From Cymodocea nodosa (taxonomy: Eukaryota > Streptophyta > Magnoliopsida > Alismatales > Cymodoceaceae), in contig JAZBRI010000011.1 of the NCBI GenBank assembly GCA_036874045.1, positions 15,332,001 through 15,396,000 of the forward strand: DNA of 64,000 nucleotides. Reading direction: 5' to 3'. Position numbers and translations under genes: made by a program. A model generated the notes under the pieces. It saw only the letters and a program-made list of their open reading frames with translations. It ran no database searches and had not been told where the DNA came from. This document shows positions 12,401 to 23,088 of the stretch, piece by piece. Position 1 is the stretch's first letter. Each line of letters starts with the position of its first letter.

Positions 12401-12936
12401 AGTTAAACATAATTAAATTATATCGTTATCCATACAAATCACAGATTATAAGTCATATTTAAGCTGGCACCGTATTCCTCTACATACGATACATTTTCAT
12501 ATATATCCCACCAGACAATATTTTACTCAAGGCGTATCGGCCGAGTTTGATGCATTAACATCTCCAAACTCAATACATACATCTGGTAATCGGGTATGAG
12601 AATCCATGCCAGATCCGAAAGATCCCTCATGGGACTCCGGCACCGTTTCACACGGCCATACGCCTCTCCCTCCTCTCTGTATGTGAGGTGTGTGTAAAAC
12701 TCTCGATCTCCTTGCCCGGGAAGGACGGAGTTTGGAGGACATGTGTGAGGAGGAGGAGATTCCTGGTTTCAGCTTTTAGGCGCGATTCCGGTGACGGAGC
12801 TTCCCAGAGGTTGCCGACAAATGGTAATTTATTTTGGAGGAAGGTCTAAGCTTCTTATACCATGGAATTTGGTCCTTAATTTGTATTCTTCCCTAACGTG
12901 TTTGGTAAAGCTCGTGTTGATTGAGTTTCTAGTCCT
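9478..12936. other. Intergenic, no recognisable gene
   Basis: A GC-richer patch at 9700-10110 has overlapping small ORFs on both strands, none recognisable. From 10140 to 11440 it is strongly AT-rich with no feature. From 11450 to 12130 composition is again mixed, with a run of 17 or so C residues at 11971-11987. From 12160 to 12500 it is AT-rich. Confidence 0.5.
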
Positions 12937-13799
12937 TCATGTTTACTACGAGTTCTACATATGCCTTAGTTGTGGCGAAAATGGCGAAGGAGTGTTTCGC
13001 AAGCGTCGAAGGAAGCAGTCAGGCATCCGCAGTTGGTACTTCGGCGATGCCAGTACCACCCCCACCGTCATACGTGTTAGTATACTTATGTTACACCTTT
13101 TCCGTCTTTCCATGCATAATAAATCGCTTGTATATGCTACGTAAGCCTTTGCTGATACCCTGTCGTTTAATGACAATATTCGAACCTGTTTTGATTAGTT
13201 ATGGGAATTATATGCTCTAGGGGTTCACCGCTTTTCTGGATTGGAGTAGGAGTTGTCTTCCGGCACTGTTTTCATGGGTGAGAAAATTTAAGATCATACT
13301 TAAGTTGTCTATATATTCTTCTTTAGCAATGCGTTTATCTTCCTAAGCTAAATTTTATTATTTGGTTTCTGTTTCAGGTATCCAATTATCTGAAGGTTAG
13401 CCCTTTCAAGTTCTTGGCCCCTTTCAGGATTTGACACATAGTACTTTCATTTGTGGTACAAATTATTCAGGTTGGACTACTTAGGCATTGATAGGTGTTG
13501 ATAGCATGTTATTAAGGGAAGTCACCTTGTTGTCTCTAAGTTACAGGTTCAGAATTAACATCTATAAATTTTTTATTAGATCTACGCAACAGAAGTAATT
13601 TTTGATATGATATATGCAATTTATATAAGTCAATAGAAACATCAAACAATACTCAAAATACTTAGAAATTAAATAATACCCAGAATTTGACATCTACAAT
13701 TTTTTGGCCACTCAACAAAAACATATACGATTTTTTATAGGTTCAACAAAAATAGGAATAATGATGAAGGTATACAATTAGGTGGCCATAAGACTTGTA

Positions 13800-14725
13800 A
13801 AAGTGAGGTTTTTAAATACTTAGATCTATACCAAGTAGTAATAGAAAAGTTATAGAAGATATTATTTATATGTTTAAGGTAAGGTGGAGGAAGTGGAGAA
13901 ATATTTTCTAAACTGTTATATAATAAGAGGATACTCTTAACATTAAAAGGAAAATTCTATAAAATTGCTATTCACTTTATTATACTTTACAATTGAAAAT
14001 GTTGAATTGTAAAACATAAACACATGTAAAAAGTTAATATTGCAAAGATGCAAATATTTAGGTGAATGAGTAGTAATACTATAAAAGATAAGTTAAAAAA
14101 TGATTTTATCATAAATAGTGCAAAAGTTGCACCAATTGAAAATAAGATAAGAGAAAATCAGCTTAAGTGATTTAGTCATATTCTTGGTAGGTCAAAGGAT
14201 GCACTAGTTAGTAGAGAAAAATTAATTAGTGTAGAAAAAAATAAAAAAATTAGAGAAAGGCCTAAAATTTTTTGGCTGAAATTGAAAAAAAAAAAATTTA
14301 AATTTATGTAATTTAATTGAAGATTTAAGTATTAATAGAAATATATGAAAGAAAAAGATTCATGTAGTCAATTCTGCATAGTGGGATTATAACATGGATT
14401 GTTGTATTTGTGCAATAGAATTAAATTTAGATGGGATACATGCAATTACGCTTGTAGAAGTATCCCTATATAGCCGTTCCCAAGCACAAGTATAGGATAA
14501 GGGTTAGCGTTAGGTTGTCAAATAGTTGTAAAAACTTGTCAATCTAAATCAATGGGAGGCTTAACGTCCACTATGTGTCCATTCAATGACTAACCTTGCT
14601 TGCTGATTGGCTTAGCTCGGTTTGCAATGTCAAGTGCAAAAGCTCAAGCTTGCGTAGCTTATAAATATGATGATTGACCTTATATAGTGAGATTAATGCA
14701 TTGATTGTTGTTGTTTTATATATGC
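13800..14725 (+). mobile_element. RTE-type LINE 3' fragment
   Basis: Plus-strand frames read 'LKGKFYKIAI' (13945), 'KDKLKN', 'AKVAPIENKIRENQLK' (14130), 'FSHILGRSKDALV' and 'ERPKIFWL'. These follow the conserved tail of plant RTE-clade LINE reverse transcriptases (LKGKFYRTA...KVAPIEEKIRENRLRWFGHVQRRP...GRPKLTW). Upstream, 13815-13900 fits the preceding segment. The 3' flank ends in a TTG-rich stretch (attgttgttgttt at 14702-14716), typical of RTE 3' tails. Multiple stops and frameshifts are present, and the 5' half with endonuclease and catalytic core is absent. It lies inside the TIC40 pseudogene. Confidence 0.72.
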
Positions 14726-15079
14726 ACTTTCAAAAATGAATCTATAAAAATTCTGGAAATTTTATGAAAATCAGTAGAAAATTTTAAAATTTTGAAAGTT
14801 CAGAAAAATATGAAACTTCCCGAGAAACACTTGGATCTACAATCCTACACTATGAAAGCAAGTCATAATCAAAAGGAGTTGAATTAGAATATTAATTTTT
14901 TTATTGGTGAAATTACATACCTTCAATCTTGAGAAAAAAAAGGGGATGGAGATCCCACAAGCAAGGTTTCCAGTGTTTATCGGGTGTTTTAAGTGTTGGA
15001 AATGCTAGATTGGAAGAGGAAGATAAAGAGTAGGAGGTTTGGGTGCATTCTACAGCATTTTGGCTTGATATGCACACAT

Positions 15080-15440
15080 ATTGATGGACAAACATTTTCC
15101 CCTTATGAAAATAACCATGTACTGACTGATAAAATCCAGGTCCAATGTGGATTATGGACCAATATTTCCATGGATAAAAAGTAGTGGTTGAAATACAAGA
15201 GTATTTGATACCACTACTCATAAAAGCTGACTCATATCAACAAAATTTTATTGACTGATGTAGGTCTTCCCCTTACAAAAATAATTGGGTATTGCCTGAT
15301 GCTTGAATCTAGGTTCTATATGGATTCGTGTTTCCACCAGTAAAATGTAGTGGTTAAAATACATGAATATTTCATGCTTCTACTTGTAAAAAGTGATTCA
15401 TATTGACGAAATTTCACTGATATGGATTAATATAGGACAA
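15080..15440 (+). repeat. Two diverged tandem copies, period about 170 bp
   Basis: A segment containing 'ttttccccttatgaaaataa' at 15095 recurs as 'tcttccccttacaaaaataa' at 15265. The rest of each unit aligns too: a '...gtagtggtt(g/a)aaatac' block, then '...gactcatatcaacaaaatttt' against '...gattcatattgacgaaattt'. Divergence is substantial. It lies within the TIC40 pseudogene span, just before the exon at 15620, and matches no family I recognise. Confidence 0.75.
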
Positions 15441-16329
15441 CGATGCTCATTGGTAGGTGCATATTTCTTGCAAAATTTGCTGATGAAGATCTTCTATGTT
15501 AGACACTATTTTCTTTGGCAACTTGAAGACATTTCCTGTGCAATGATGTGCTAGCCTAATTTCTTATACTCAAATGATCTTTCCCATTGCATTATGAATT
15601 TCTGTATGTATTTTTTCAGAAACAATATGCAAGGGAGCAAAGAATGGGATGAACAAATGATGGCTTCTTGACAAAACTTTGACCTTAATGGTCCTGAAGT
15701 TAAACAGCAGTTTGGTGAGTTGTATTTTGCTTTATGGTTCTCTGGTAAACTGCTTTTGTTCTAGTTATTTAATTAAAATGGTTCGTGGAAACTATATCCA
15801 AGATTCAACTTTCCCTTTAACAGCTGTTTCTCTTTTACAAAAAGTGTGGAAAGTACCCACGCTGTTGTCTCTGTCTGCAAAAATGTTCCATATGACAATG
15901 GTGTAGGGATGCCATAAAATTGTAACAATTGATTTTCTCAAGAGCTTTTTAGTAAAAGGGAGAAGGGGACCGACATTTTTTACATTCTTTGTATTCAATT
16001 TCAGTCCTTTACCTGCAACATCTTTCATGCAATTAAGCTAGCTTGTACGTGTTGTTTTTTACAGATCAAATAGTGCTTACTCCAGAGCAGATTATTTCTA
16101 AAATCATGGCTAAACCTGATGCTGCTTTGTCATTTCAAAATCCTAAAGTACAAGCTGCCATCATTGATATGGGTTAATTGCCATAATACAATTAGACCTA
16201 TCTGCTCACTATTTGCTTTAATAACTTTTAATTTTGTTTGCAGTGCTCACAAGATGCAATGAATATTAGGAAGTATCAGGGTGATAAAGAAGTGAGATTC
16301 CTTCGTTGGCAAAATCTGATCTTATTTTC

Positions 16330-16640
16330 CTGTTAAATCACGGAAATGTCAATGGGAACAGTTAAATGCTTGTCCATCGCCAATTCATCAAAATACCGAA
16401 CTAATGTGTTTCTGTGCTGTCTGATCACCTGTGCATCTATGCTACTCCCCGTACTGATACCCCAGTACCTGTAGTATGGATATGAGGTAGACGCATATAC
16501 AATATCTCTAACATGAGGTAGATGCCCATCTATGTGCTGGTCCCAGACTTGCTTATTGATTGACTTATGAAAACCTATCTCGTAACTATCACACATAAAC
16601 AAACTTTGATATGTATCACCTTTGTTTCCTAGACTTGTTA
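16330..16640 (-). mobile_element. Possible transposon-derived ORF fragment
   Basis: An open minus-strand frame reads 'FHKSINKQVWDQHIDGHLP', 'VYASTSYPYYRYW' and 'VIRQHRNTLVRYF'. It is inserted in what was the last TIC40 intron and opposes the host gene's strand. The aromatic 'YYRYW' motif followed by basic residues weakly recalls plant mobile domain (PMD) proteins carried by plant DNA transposons, but the match is loose. It could instead be a fragment of any mobile element ORF. Confidence 0.25.
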
Positions 16641-16953
16641 ATTATCTATAATCCGTGACATAATCCAACTTGTTAGAACAGAACGGGTTGGTTCAGATTA
16701 ACACGTTATGTGAAATATGTTTAAAAAAGAATAATATATAAATTCCATTCTCTATAGAAAAATAAATGTAAATTCGGGGAACTTTCCATACAATAGCAAA
16801 CAATAAGTAAATGCGTTTAAGAAATATTAATTACTTCCCATTCTCCGTAAAAAAATAGAAATATGTAGATGCAAATAACTTTCCATACAATTTTCTGTTT
16901 TACGATGATTTAAGATTAAGATTGGTAAAATATTTAGATTAGATGTACCAAAG

Positions 16954-17150
16954 AATTTATGTTAACTGGTTATGGCTATATGAGTTTAGTTTATATGGGT
17001 AAAGTTATTATATATGCTAAATTATTTGGCAATATTTAATTTAATAAATTACAAAATATTAATAAATTCCTAACAACTTAGTTAACATGTAAATATATGT
17101 TAACATAAAAAATTTATGTTTAACAGGTTATGGCTATATGGGTTAATGGA
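16954..17150 (+). repeat. Short direct repeat, spacing 157 bp
   Basis: A block of about 33 bases beginning 'aatttatgtt' and ending 'ggttatggctatatg' occurs at 16954 and, slightly changed, at 17111. It is embedded in AT-rich DNA of the former TIC40 intron. Confidence 0.6.
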
Positions 17151-17335
17151 TTAGGTGAGTTATCTCACCCATACATCAACCTGTTGGTACTTAGGGTTAA
17201 TGATTGATGCCTGGTGGGTTGAATTGCAAATTTTAACAGACCTAAAAAAGAAAAGGTTAGATCAAACGGTTTAATTTGTTCAACCGAGCCATTGGTAGGC
17301 CTATTCATTAGAAGTGATATGCGTACCTGTATTTG

Positions 17336-17421
17336 TGTTTTTTAATTTGAAAATTTAAGGTATTCATATTTGTATCTGTGTTTTTTAATTTGAAAATTTA
17401 AGGTATTCATATTTGTATCTG
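17336..17421 (+). repeat. 43-bp tandem repeat, two copies
   Basis: A 43-base unit starting 'tgttttttaatttgaaaatt' and ending 'tattcatatttgtatc' is repeated exactly twice, head to tail. The near identity implies a recent slippage or duplication event. Confidence 0.85.
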
Positions 17422-20088
17422 TGTTGATACCTGTACTGTAACTGTTCAGTACCTGGGCATCATAGGTGTGTTTCCATTGTGCGTTGGCTGATGTTCTCTT
17501 GTACTTCCTTTCGACCTGGAATCTCTCAAGAAAATTTGAAATGGGCAGCTACTTTAATTTTTTGAACGGGGTGCAGTTACACTATTGGGTTTATGAATTG
17601 GAATGCCAGCACCCGTCCCATAGCACATATAGAATGGTGAGATAGGTCTTTCTGTTTTCTTTAATTCAGTGATCTCATTGAATTACCTTCCTTTTGGAAG
17701 AAAAATGTGGGACAATCCAATTTCTCACCATGTACATTGGTCAATCCAATAGTCAAATTCCAAATAGGATAACAATACTACTAGAAATATCCTTAACGCA
17801 CGAGGACTCCAGATTTAGTCTTGAACGTTTCATAATCTAGTTGGACCGACAAGGCTTTGTGGGGTTTCCCTATTAGAAGAGCATTTTACAATTTCAAGCA
17901 GAATATATTCATGTTATACAAATGCACAATGATTTCAGAATCAATCCACTTAATGTTGATAAAGCTATTCCTGGTTGTATTCAAAGAGGGAATATAATAA
18001 TGTATTTCTTCTGATATTGGAGGCCTTTATAGAAAAGCTTTCAATGCTATCTTTTTAAGATTTCCAAACTCTTGGTCATTTTCATTTTTCATGTTACATG
18101 CATTGTTTTGATTTTTTCAGTGGCTTTTGGAATTTGAAACGTAAGATTATAGGATTTGATTGCTTTTGATGATTGGTTGAAGTCTTACTATTTATTTCTC
18201 TGAGCTATTTTTCTAGTTACATCGTTATTATTATCACATTTGCATGATAAAAACTTCTTTTCTTTTTATTTCAGATCGTATATGTATTCATCAAGATATC
18301 TGAACTCTTTCCTGGAGTAGGTGCCTGAGTCCAATTATGACGTTTCCATGAGGCTGCACAGGAATTTCATACATCAGAAGCTCTCAAGGTAAGTTGCTAA
18401 CTTGTTACCTTAGGTGATTGTGGATGGTGCCGGGTAATAAAAAATATATCATCTGTTAGAGGGTGTGCGGGTAAGAAGTTGAGCGGTAAAAGAGTCACCG
18501 TGCAATGGTTTTTTTTTTTTGCTGTTCCTGCACGGTTAGCTGGAAATGGGACAATTTTGTAGTTAAGCTGCTTTGGCTGTGCACCATGTGATGCCATTTG
18601 TTGGTGAAATTTTTTTTTTTTCCATCATCCATCTCTAAGATTTATTATATTACCGACAAATGTTTCCTTACCAGTCCTGGAGTTGCAGGATGACGTTGAC
18701 GAATTCCTTTTAGAACCTTTTCCATTTTTTCCCGACTTTGAAGCATTGTGGCGTTCAACAAAGCTAAACATTGAATTGATAATGCAGGTGGTTTGTCGAA
18801 TTGCATGAGGTGTGAGCAAGTTTAACTCAAAATTGGATGGGGACAATGCCATTCTCGTTCTGCGTGCGGGACCCCTTACTGGTTGGTGGGAACAGGAAAA
18901 TATATTCTGTGGATCTTTCTTGTTAATCACATAATTAATGTTGAGGGAAGGCGCTCGGCAAATTGAGCTGGAGGTGGGTCTTGGAAGACTGGCGTTGGTT
19001 GTATTATGTATTATGCGTGTCATTGAAGAATCCGCAGATGTAACAATTGCACCCGCTGAGACGGTGACCCTGATCTGGTCTGGTAAATATTTCATAAATT
19101 TCTACTACTGCTGCATGCATTCATTTGTGCTTAAATTTGCTTCATTTTGTGCATGCAAAACTAATAATTTCTCTGTAGATTTTGATGGTTCCTTTCATGG
19201 AACAATATTGCTGCCTCGGTAATACGACACCAACATCACTGGGTATCATATCATGATATATTAGATTTTGTTCCACATTGGTCTAAGTAAATTCCTCGTC
19301 TGGTTTCCTTGTCAACATTTCTTTTTTCAATACTAAAATTTTTTTTACGTGTTTCCAACTTCTGGTTTTTACTGCATTCGAATTCACGAAATGTTAAGGG
19401 GATTTGCTTACCACTTAGGTAAACGATTTTGTTTGTTATTGCCGACATTTTAGCGCGGAACAACGATGTTTAACAAAACCAATGTTGTTCTGGGGTATAC
19501 GACAGCCTGCCCAAGGGCCATGTCTCCATCCGTCCTCTTGGCTTTTCGACTGTACTTTTTTCTGATAAATTTTCAATTAACGCGTTCTTGCACTTGTGTG
19601 CTTTGATTACCCTTCCATCCCAGCTCCCAAAGGAAAACAGATTACGCAAGAAAGAACAGAGCACACGAGCCTTTTTTTTTTTTTCTTTTTTCTCTCTAAG
19701 CGACAGAGTCTAATTGAATGCATCATCGTTTGCTCTTATATCATACCATCATATTACAACACCCAGGACAGGTAAAGAAGAAGAGAAGATGTGATCATCC
19801 GCAACCTTTACCGCTCGCTTTTCCAATGAGGATGTGTTCCAAGCCTTTACGGTTGATGAAGTGCAGCAGTACATTTCAGCGCCCCACACCCACGTGCACG
19901 AGTCGTATGGATTCGTCCAGCTCGTGAACGAGTCCTTTTTGTCTGTGCCGATGGATCCAAACGTCCACATGCAGGCGGCCGGTAGGAGAGAAGGGTGAGT
20001 GATGGCGGCAACGAAGAGAGGGAGGTGAGGTCACTGTTTGTTGCGATTCTGGCACTTTTGATGGCACACCATGACCATGCATATGCAT

Positions 20089-20091
<3 letters not shown>

Positions 20092-20122
<31 letters not shown>
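20092..20122 (+). repeat. (CT)n microsatellite
   Basis: About 15 uninterrupted CT dinucleotides, ending in 'cgcgcacag'. Confidence 0.9.
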
Positions 20123-20124
<2 letters not shown>

Positions 20125-21034
20125 GCACAGACACTGAACCATGGACCGTATGGGTCCAATCAAGCACATCATCGAAAACGACACTTGCAGTTCCGTGCAT
20201 GCCAAATCCTGGACTGTAGACATGACGATGATTGACATATGGTGTTGGGCAGGCAGCTGATAACATCAAATCAAACCAACTCCAATGCTAGATTACTTTT
20301 TTTTTTTTGTCCGAGTTAAGCTTTGGATTTTATCAAGTAAGAAAAAACCAACAGTATGTTCTCTGATTATACCATCAGTTGTTATCGGTAAAGCTGAAAC
20401 CACCAGTTCTGTCCGATTACTTGCATGCCGGTAGAAAAACTGAGCCATATGTATATGTATATACTGCTCATGACTTTGACAGCATTATCTTGTTCTTCTA
20501 TCAATATTGTTTCCGATCTTCTTTACTTGCACTTCACAGACATGGAAGGAACTGTTCGGAACTGTTCTTCCCGTGCCTCAGACAGACTCATCTGATTGGG
20601 TGCATCTCATGCGTCCCGATCGGAGTTATCATACCAGATAAAAGCCTCTTCCTGCCTACCAATCTCACAGCTGAAAGCTTAAGATAAATATCGATGATGG
20701 GCTAGATAAATAGCAATGGCATATGTATTTTATGTCAGGCACAGTCCAACAAACCAACCATGTAAGGTCTAAATCTACGGTGGATCGTACCCACCTCAGA
20801 ATTGACTCGATGGGTCCCTAATTTTTTTGTCCTAATATGTTGGGATCATTCAGAATATTAAAAGAGGGAGAGTTGTGGCTACGTTAATCCTATTCAAGTT
20901 CGAACTTTGGTGAAAAAATTAACGATATGAAAAAAAAAGCACGCATAAGATCCAATTGGCAATTATAAATGATCAATTACACTTTGCAAGACAATTTTTA
21001 GGTACCTTAAGAGAATTAACAAAACTAGCAAACT

Positions 21035-21125
21035 AACCAACCACAATAGTTGAGTTGGTTAAGAATAACGTTCTGGCCCTCCCAGTTAGAATTCTCATCT
21101 CATTGTTCGCAACAACTATATATTA
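21035..21125 (+). mobile_element. Possible tRNA-derived SINE fragment
   Basis: The sequence 'tagttgagttggttaag' near 21048 resembles a pol III box A, and 'agttagaattctcatctc' about 35 bases later resembles a decayed box B. This spacing and order is that of tRNA-derived plant SINEs. No tRNA cloverleaf can be formed, and poly(A) or flanking duplications are not obvious, so it is a tentative call. Confidence 0.35.
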
Positions 21126-22783
21126 ATTACCATTATTAACAAGAATAATAACAAAGCAGTATATAAACGATGCCAATGAAAAGGAAACAAAAAATTATAA
21201 TTTGCATGCGTATATGTTACTTCATCAAGGGCAGCTCGATAATGTTATTAGGACAGGACACTGCATGAATACATTGATGGCCATAAAATTAAGGGAAAAA
21301 AAGAAGACGAGGAGCTTTGGATTTCTTCACGAGAACAAGAGTGAAGTTGACGTTGGATGTGATGAGATTTTTTTTGAAGGATAAGTACGTAGAAAGAATC
21401 CAAAAAAAACCGGCGTAGGGTCTTCGACTGTACACATTCCATTTTTTTTTTTTTCACTACTCAATAATTAAGAATAAATTCGAGTTGTCCGCATAACATT
21501 CCAAACCGTCACCCAACCCCGATTGGCGGATGCATCTATTCTTCCAACCCCACTTGCGAGCTTAATTGGAGACAATTAGTATTAGGTTTTCTTTGATATC
21601 GCTAGTGTTTACATGTTAATGTTTTGGTTTTGGTTTCAATTTAAAATCTTCTTATCTATAGACCTTGTAAACTAATTCAAGATCAATAGATAACGGATGA
21701 AGAAATTTATTACATATTATATTAGGTTTGCCGTCATTGTATTTATCGATGTAGTATTTTTTATACATTCTATAAGAAAAAACCAGCTAATTATTCACTA
21801 CCTTAGGTGCAAATAACCAGTATGGATAAACTCATATCTGCATAAAGCACATAATTAAGACAATATCTTCGTGAATCCTTCTGTGAGCACAACAGATATC
21901 TGCTTTAAAGAAGATGGAATCTGCGATAGATGAGTAGGGAGAGAATGCGTCCCTTACTTGGTAAATGGGTTTTAAGATTATAGAAATGGCTCTAGAATTA
22001 CGTTGATTAATTGATATCTGAAAATTTCATGGTTCAAATTTAAGCTAAGTAGAGAATCCACTGGAATAGCTCAAAGGAAAAAAAGTTATCAGATACAAAT
22101 CTATAGCTAGTGAATACGTTTCTCACATTTTATCTCCGGCCTTTTTGTGTCCACCATTACAAAATAATCCTTGTTAACCCAGTAACTTGATGATTAAATG
22201 AAACCCTTTTTAGAACTATCAGAAAAATGGTAGTGAAATTTCTATTTTCTTAAACTTCGTGGTGAAATATACTTAGTGGAAATAACCTAACTAACTTATA
22301 TATTAGCAAAAAGCACGTGCATTGTTAAAATAGATTTGATATTCTTATACATTATGTATTATGTGATTTTAAATTTCGAAAAATTAGAGAGAAAGAGAGA
22401 TTGGTACTTGATGATAGAATAGTTGCTCATTGAGATTGAATTGATAAAACGACCACTCTAAACTTCTTTCCTTCAATAAACACATATGAGAAAAGTTAGT
22501 TATTTTTATGGATAACCACAATATTTGATGACAAATGCTATTTGTTACATGTTATTTCTGGATGTCACCGTAAAAATAAGTGACTATGAAGGTACGAAGG
22601 TGCATTTTTATTTTCTTATTTTATATTATATTTTAGGGTTTGAAATTTCAATCAGGTAAAATACTAGAACTTGCAGAGTATCGTGCATGAAAGAAAAAAC
22701 CAAAAAGAAAACGTTTTCCATGAAAATATTAAAAAAGGAAGGGCATAATAGTAATTTGACACAGAATTCAGTCTTCAGCAGAC

Positions 22784-22791
22784 TATAAATA
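22784..22791 (+). promoter_or_regulatory. CEPR2 TATA box
   Basis: A canonical TATAAATA stands in front of a C/T-rich segment (22818-22900) that looks like a 5' UTR. Transcription would start around 22815-22825, some 2.4 kb before the coding start. It is the best core promoter in the window. Confidence 0.65.
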
Positions 22792-22814
22792 CCGGGAGCG
22801 GAGGAGGGGGGTTC

Positions 22815-23088
22815 TGCCACTGCTCCTCCCCACTCTACACAGTCGTCTCCCTCACCTCGTCTTCGCGCACGTCTCCACCTCTTTCCGCCGGTCTTCTTGC
22901 ATCAAATGGCGACCACCTCGTCCTGCTATGTTCCCCGCATGGTCTCTTTCATGGGGGTGGACAATTGGCGGGAGAGTGAGGAAGGAAGATGATGAAGTTG
23001 CATTCTTTCCTCCATCTCGTTCGTGCTGGGATTGGTTCTAGATTTGGTGCTCTTGCCCTTTGCTGGCCTTTTGGTTTCATGGTTTGCG
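22815..23088 (+). other. CEPR2 first leader exon with upstream ORF
   Basis: This GC-richer, C/T-rich block runs from the likely start site to a good donor (gcg|gtaag, GT at 23089). It contains an upstream ORF at 22906-22992 encoding 28 residues (MATTSSCYVPRMVSFMGV...), in a reasonable context (caaATGgc). One or more leader introns follow; the last acceptor is either the 'acag' at 25211-25214 or the 'gcag' at 25246-25249. The exon chain is inferred from splice-site motifs only. Confidence 0.5.

Larger units (their letters stand above)
12937..18328 (+). pseudogene. TIC40: TIC40 (chloroplast import co-chaperone) pseudogene
   Basis: TIC40 is an inner-envelope co-chaperone acting with Hsp93 and TIC110 in chloroplast protein import. 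Collinear remains are visible. 12937-13070: 'AKECFASVEGSSQASAVG' plus 'MPVPPPPSY'. 13218-13280: 'GSPLFWIGVGV', the membrane anchor. 13379-13396: 'VSNYLK'. 15620-15714: 'GSKEWDEQMMAS', a stop, then 'QNFDLNGPEVKQQF'. 16065-16172: 'QIVLTPEQIISKIMAKPD' and 'AALSFQNPKVQAAIID'. 16244-16291: 'CSQDAMNIRKYQGDKE'. 18275-18328: 'KISELFPGVGA' and stop. The last four follow AG acceptors and most end at GT donors, so introns were kept and this is a genomic duplicate, not a retrocopy. The central part of the protein is missing, exon 15620-15714 has an in-frame TGA, and a LINE sits between 13397 and 15620. It is dead as a gene. Confidence 0.88.
18329..22780. other. Intergenic between TIC40 relic and CEPR2
   Basis: No gene was recognised. 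Small ORFs at 18625-19095 (-) and 19798-19994 (+) are open but match nothing I know. A (CT)n microsatellite lies at about 20092-20122 and a tRNA-like SINE candidate at 21035-21125. From 21600 to 22780 it is AT-rich. Confidence 0.5.

Noticed and set aside
18625-19095. 156-codon minus-strand frame
   Set aside because: No family resemblance, no splice or promoter context, and competing open frames on the other strand over the same bases. It may be chance.
19798-19994. Plus-strand frame reading 'FTARFSNEDVFQAFTVDEV'
   Set aside because: It reads pleasantly but has a stop just upstream, no ATG and no recognisable family. The strand is uncertain, so it was not called.
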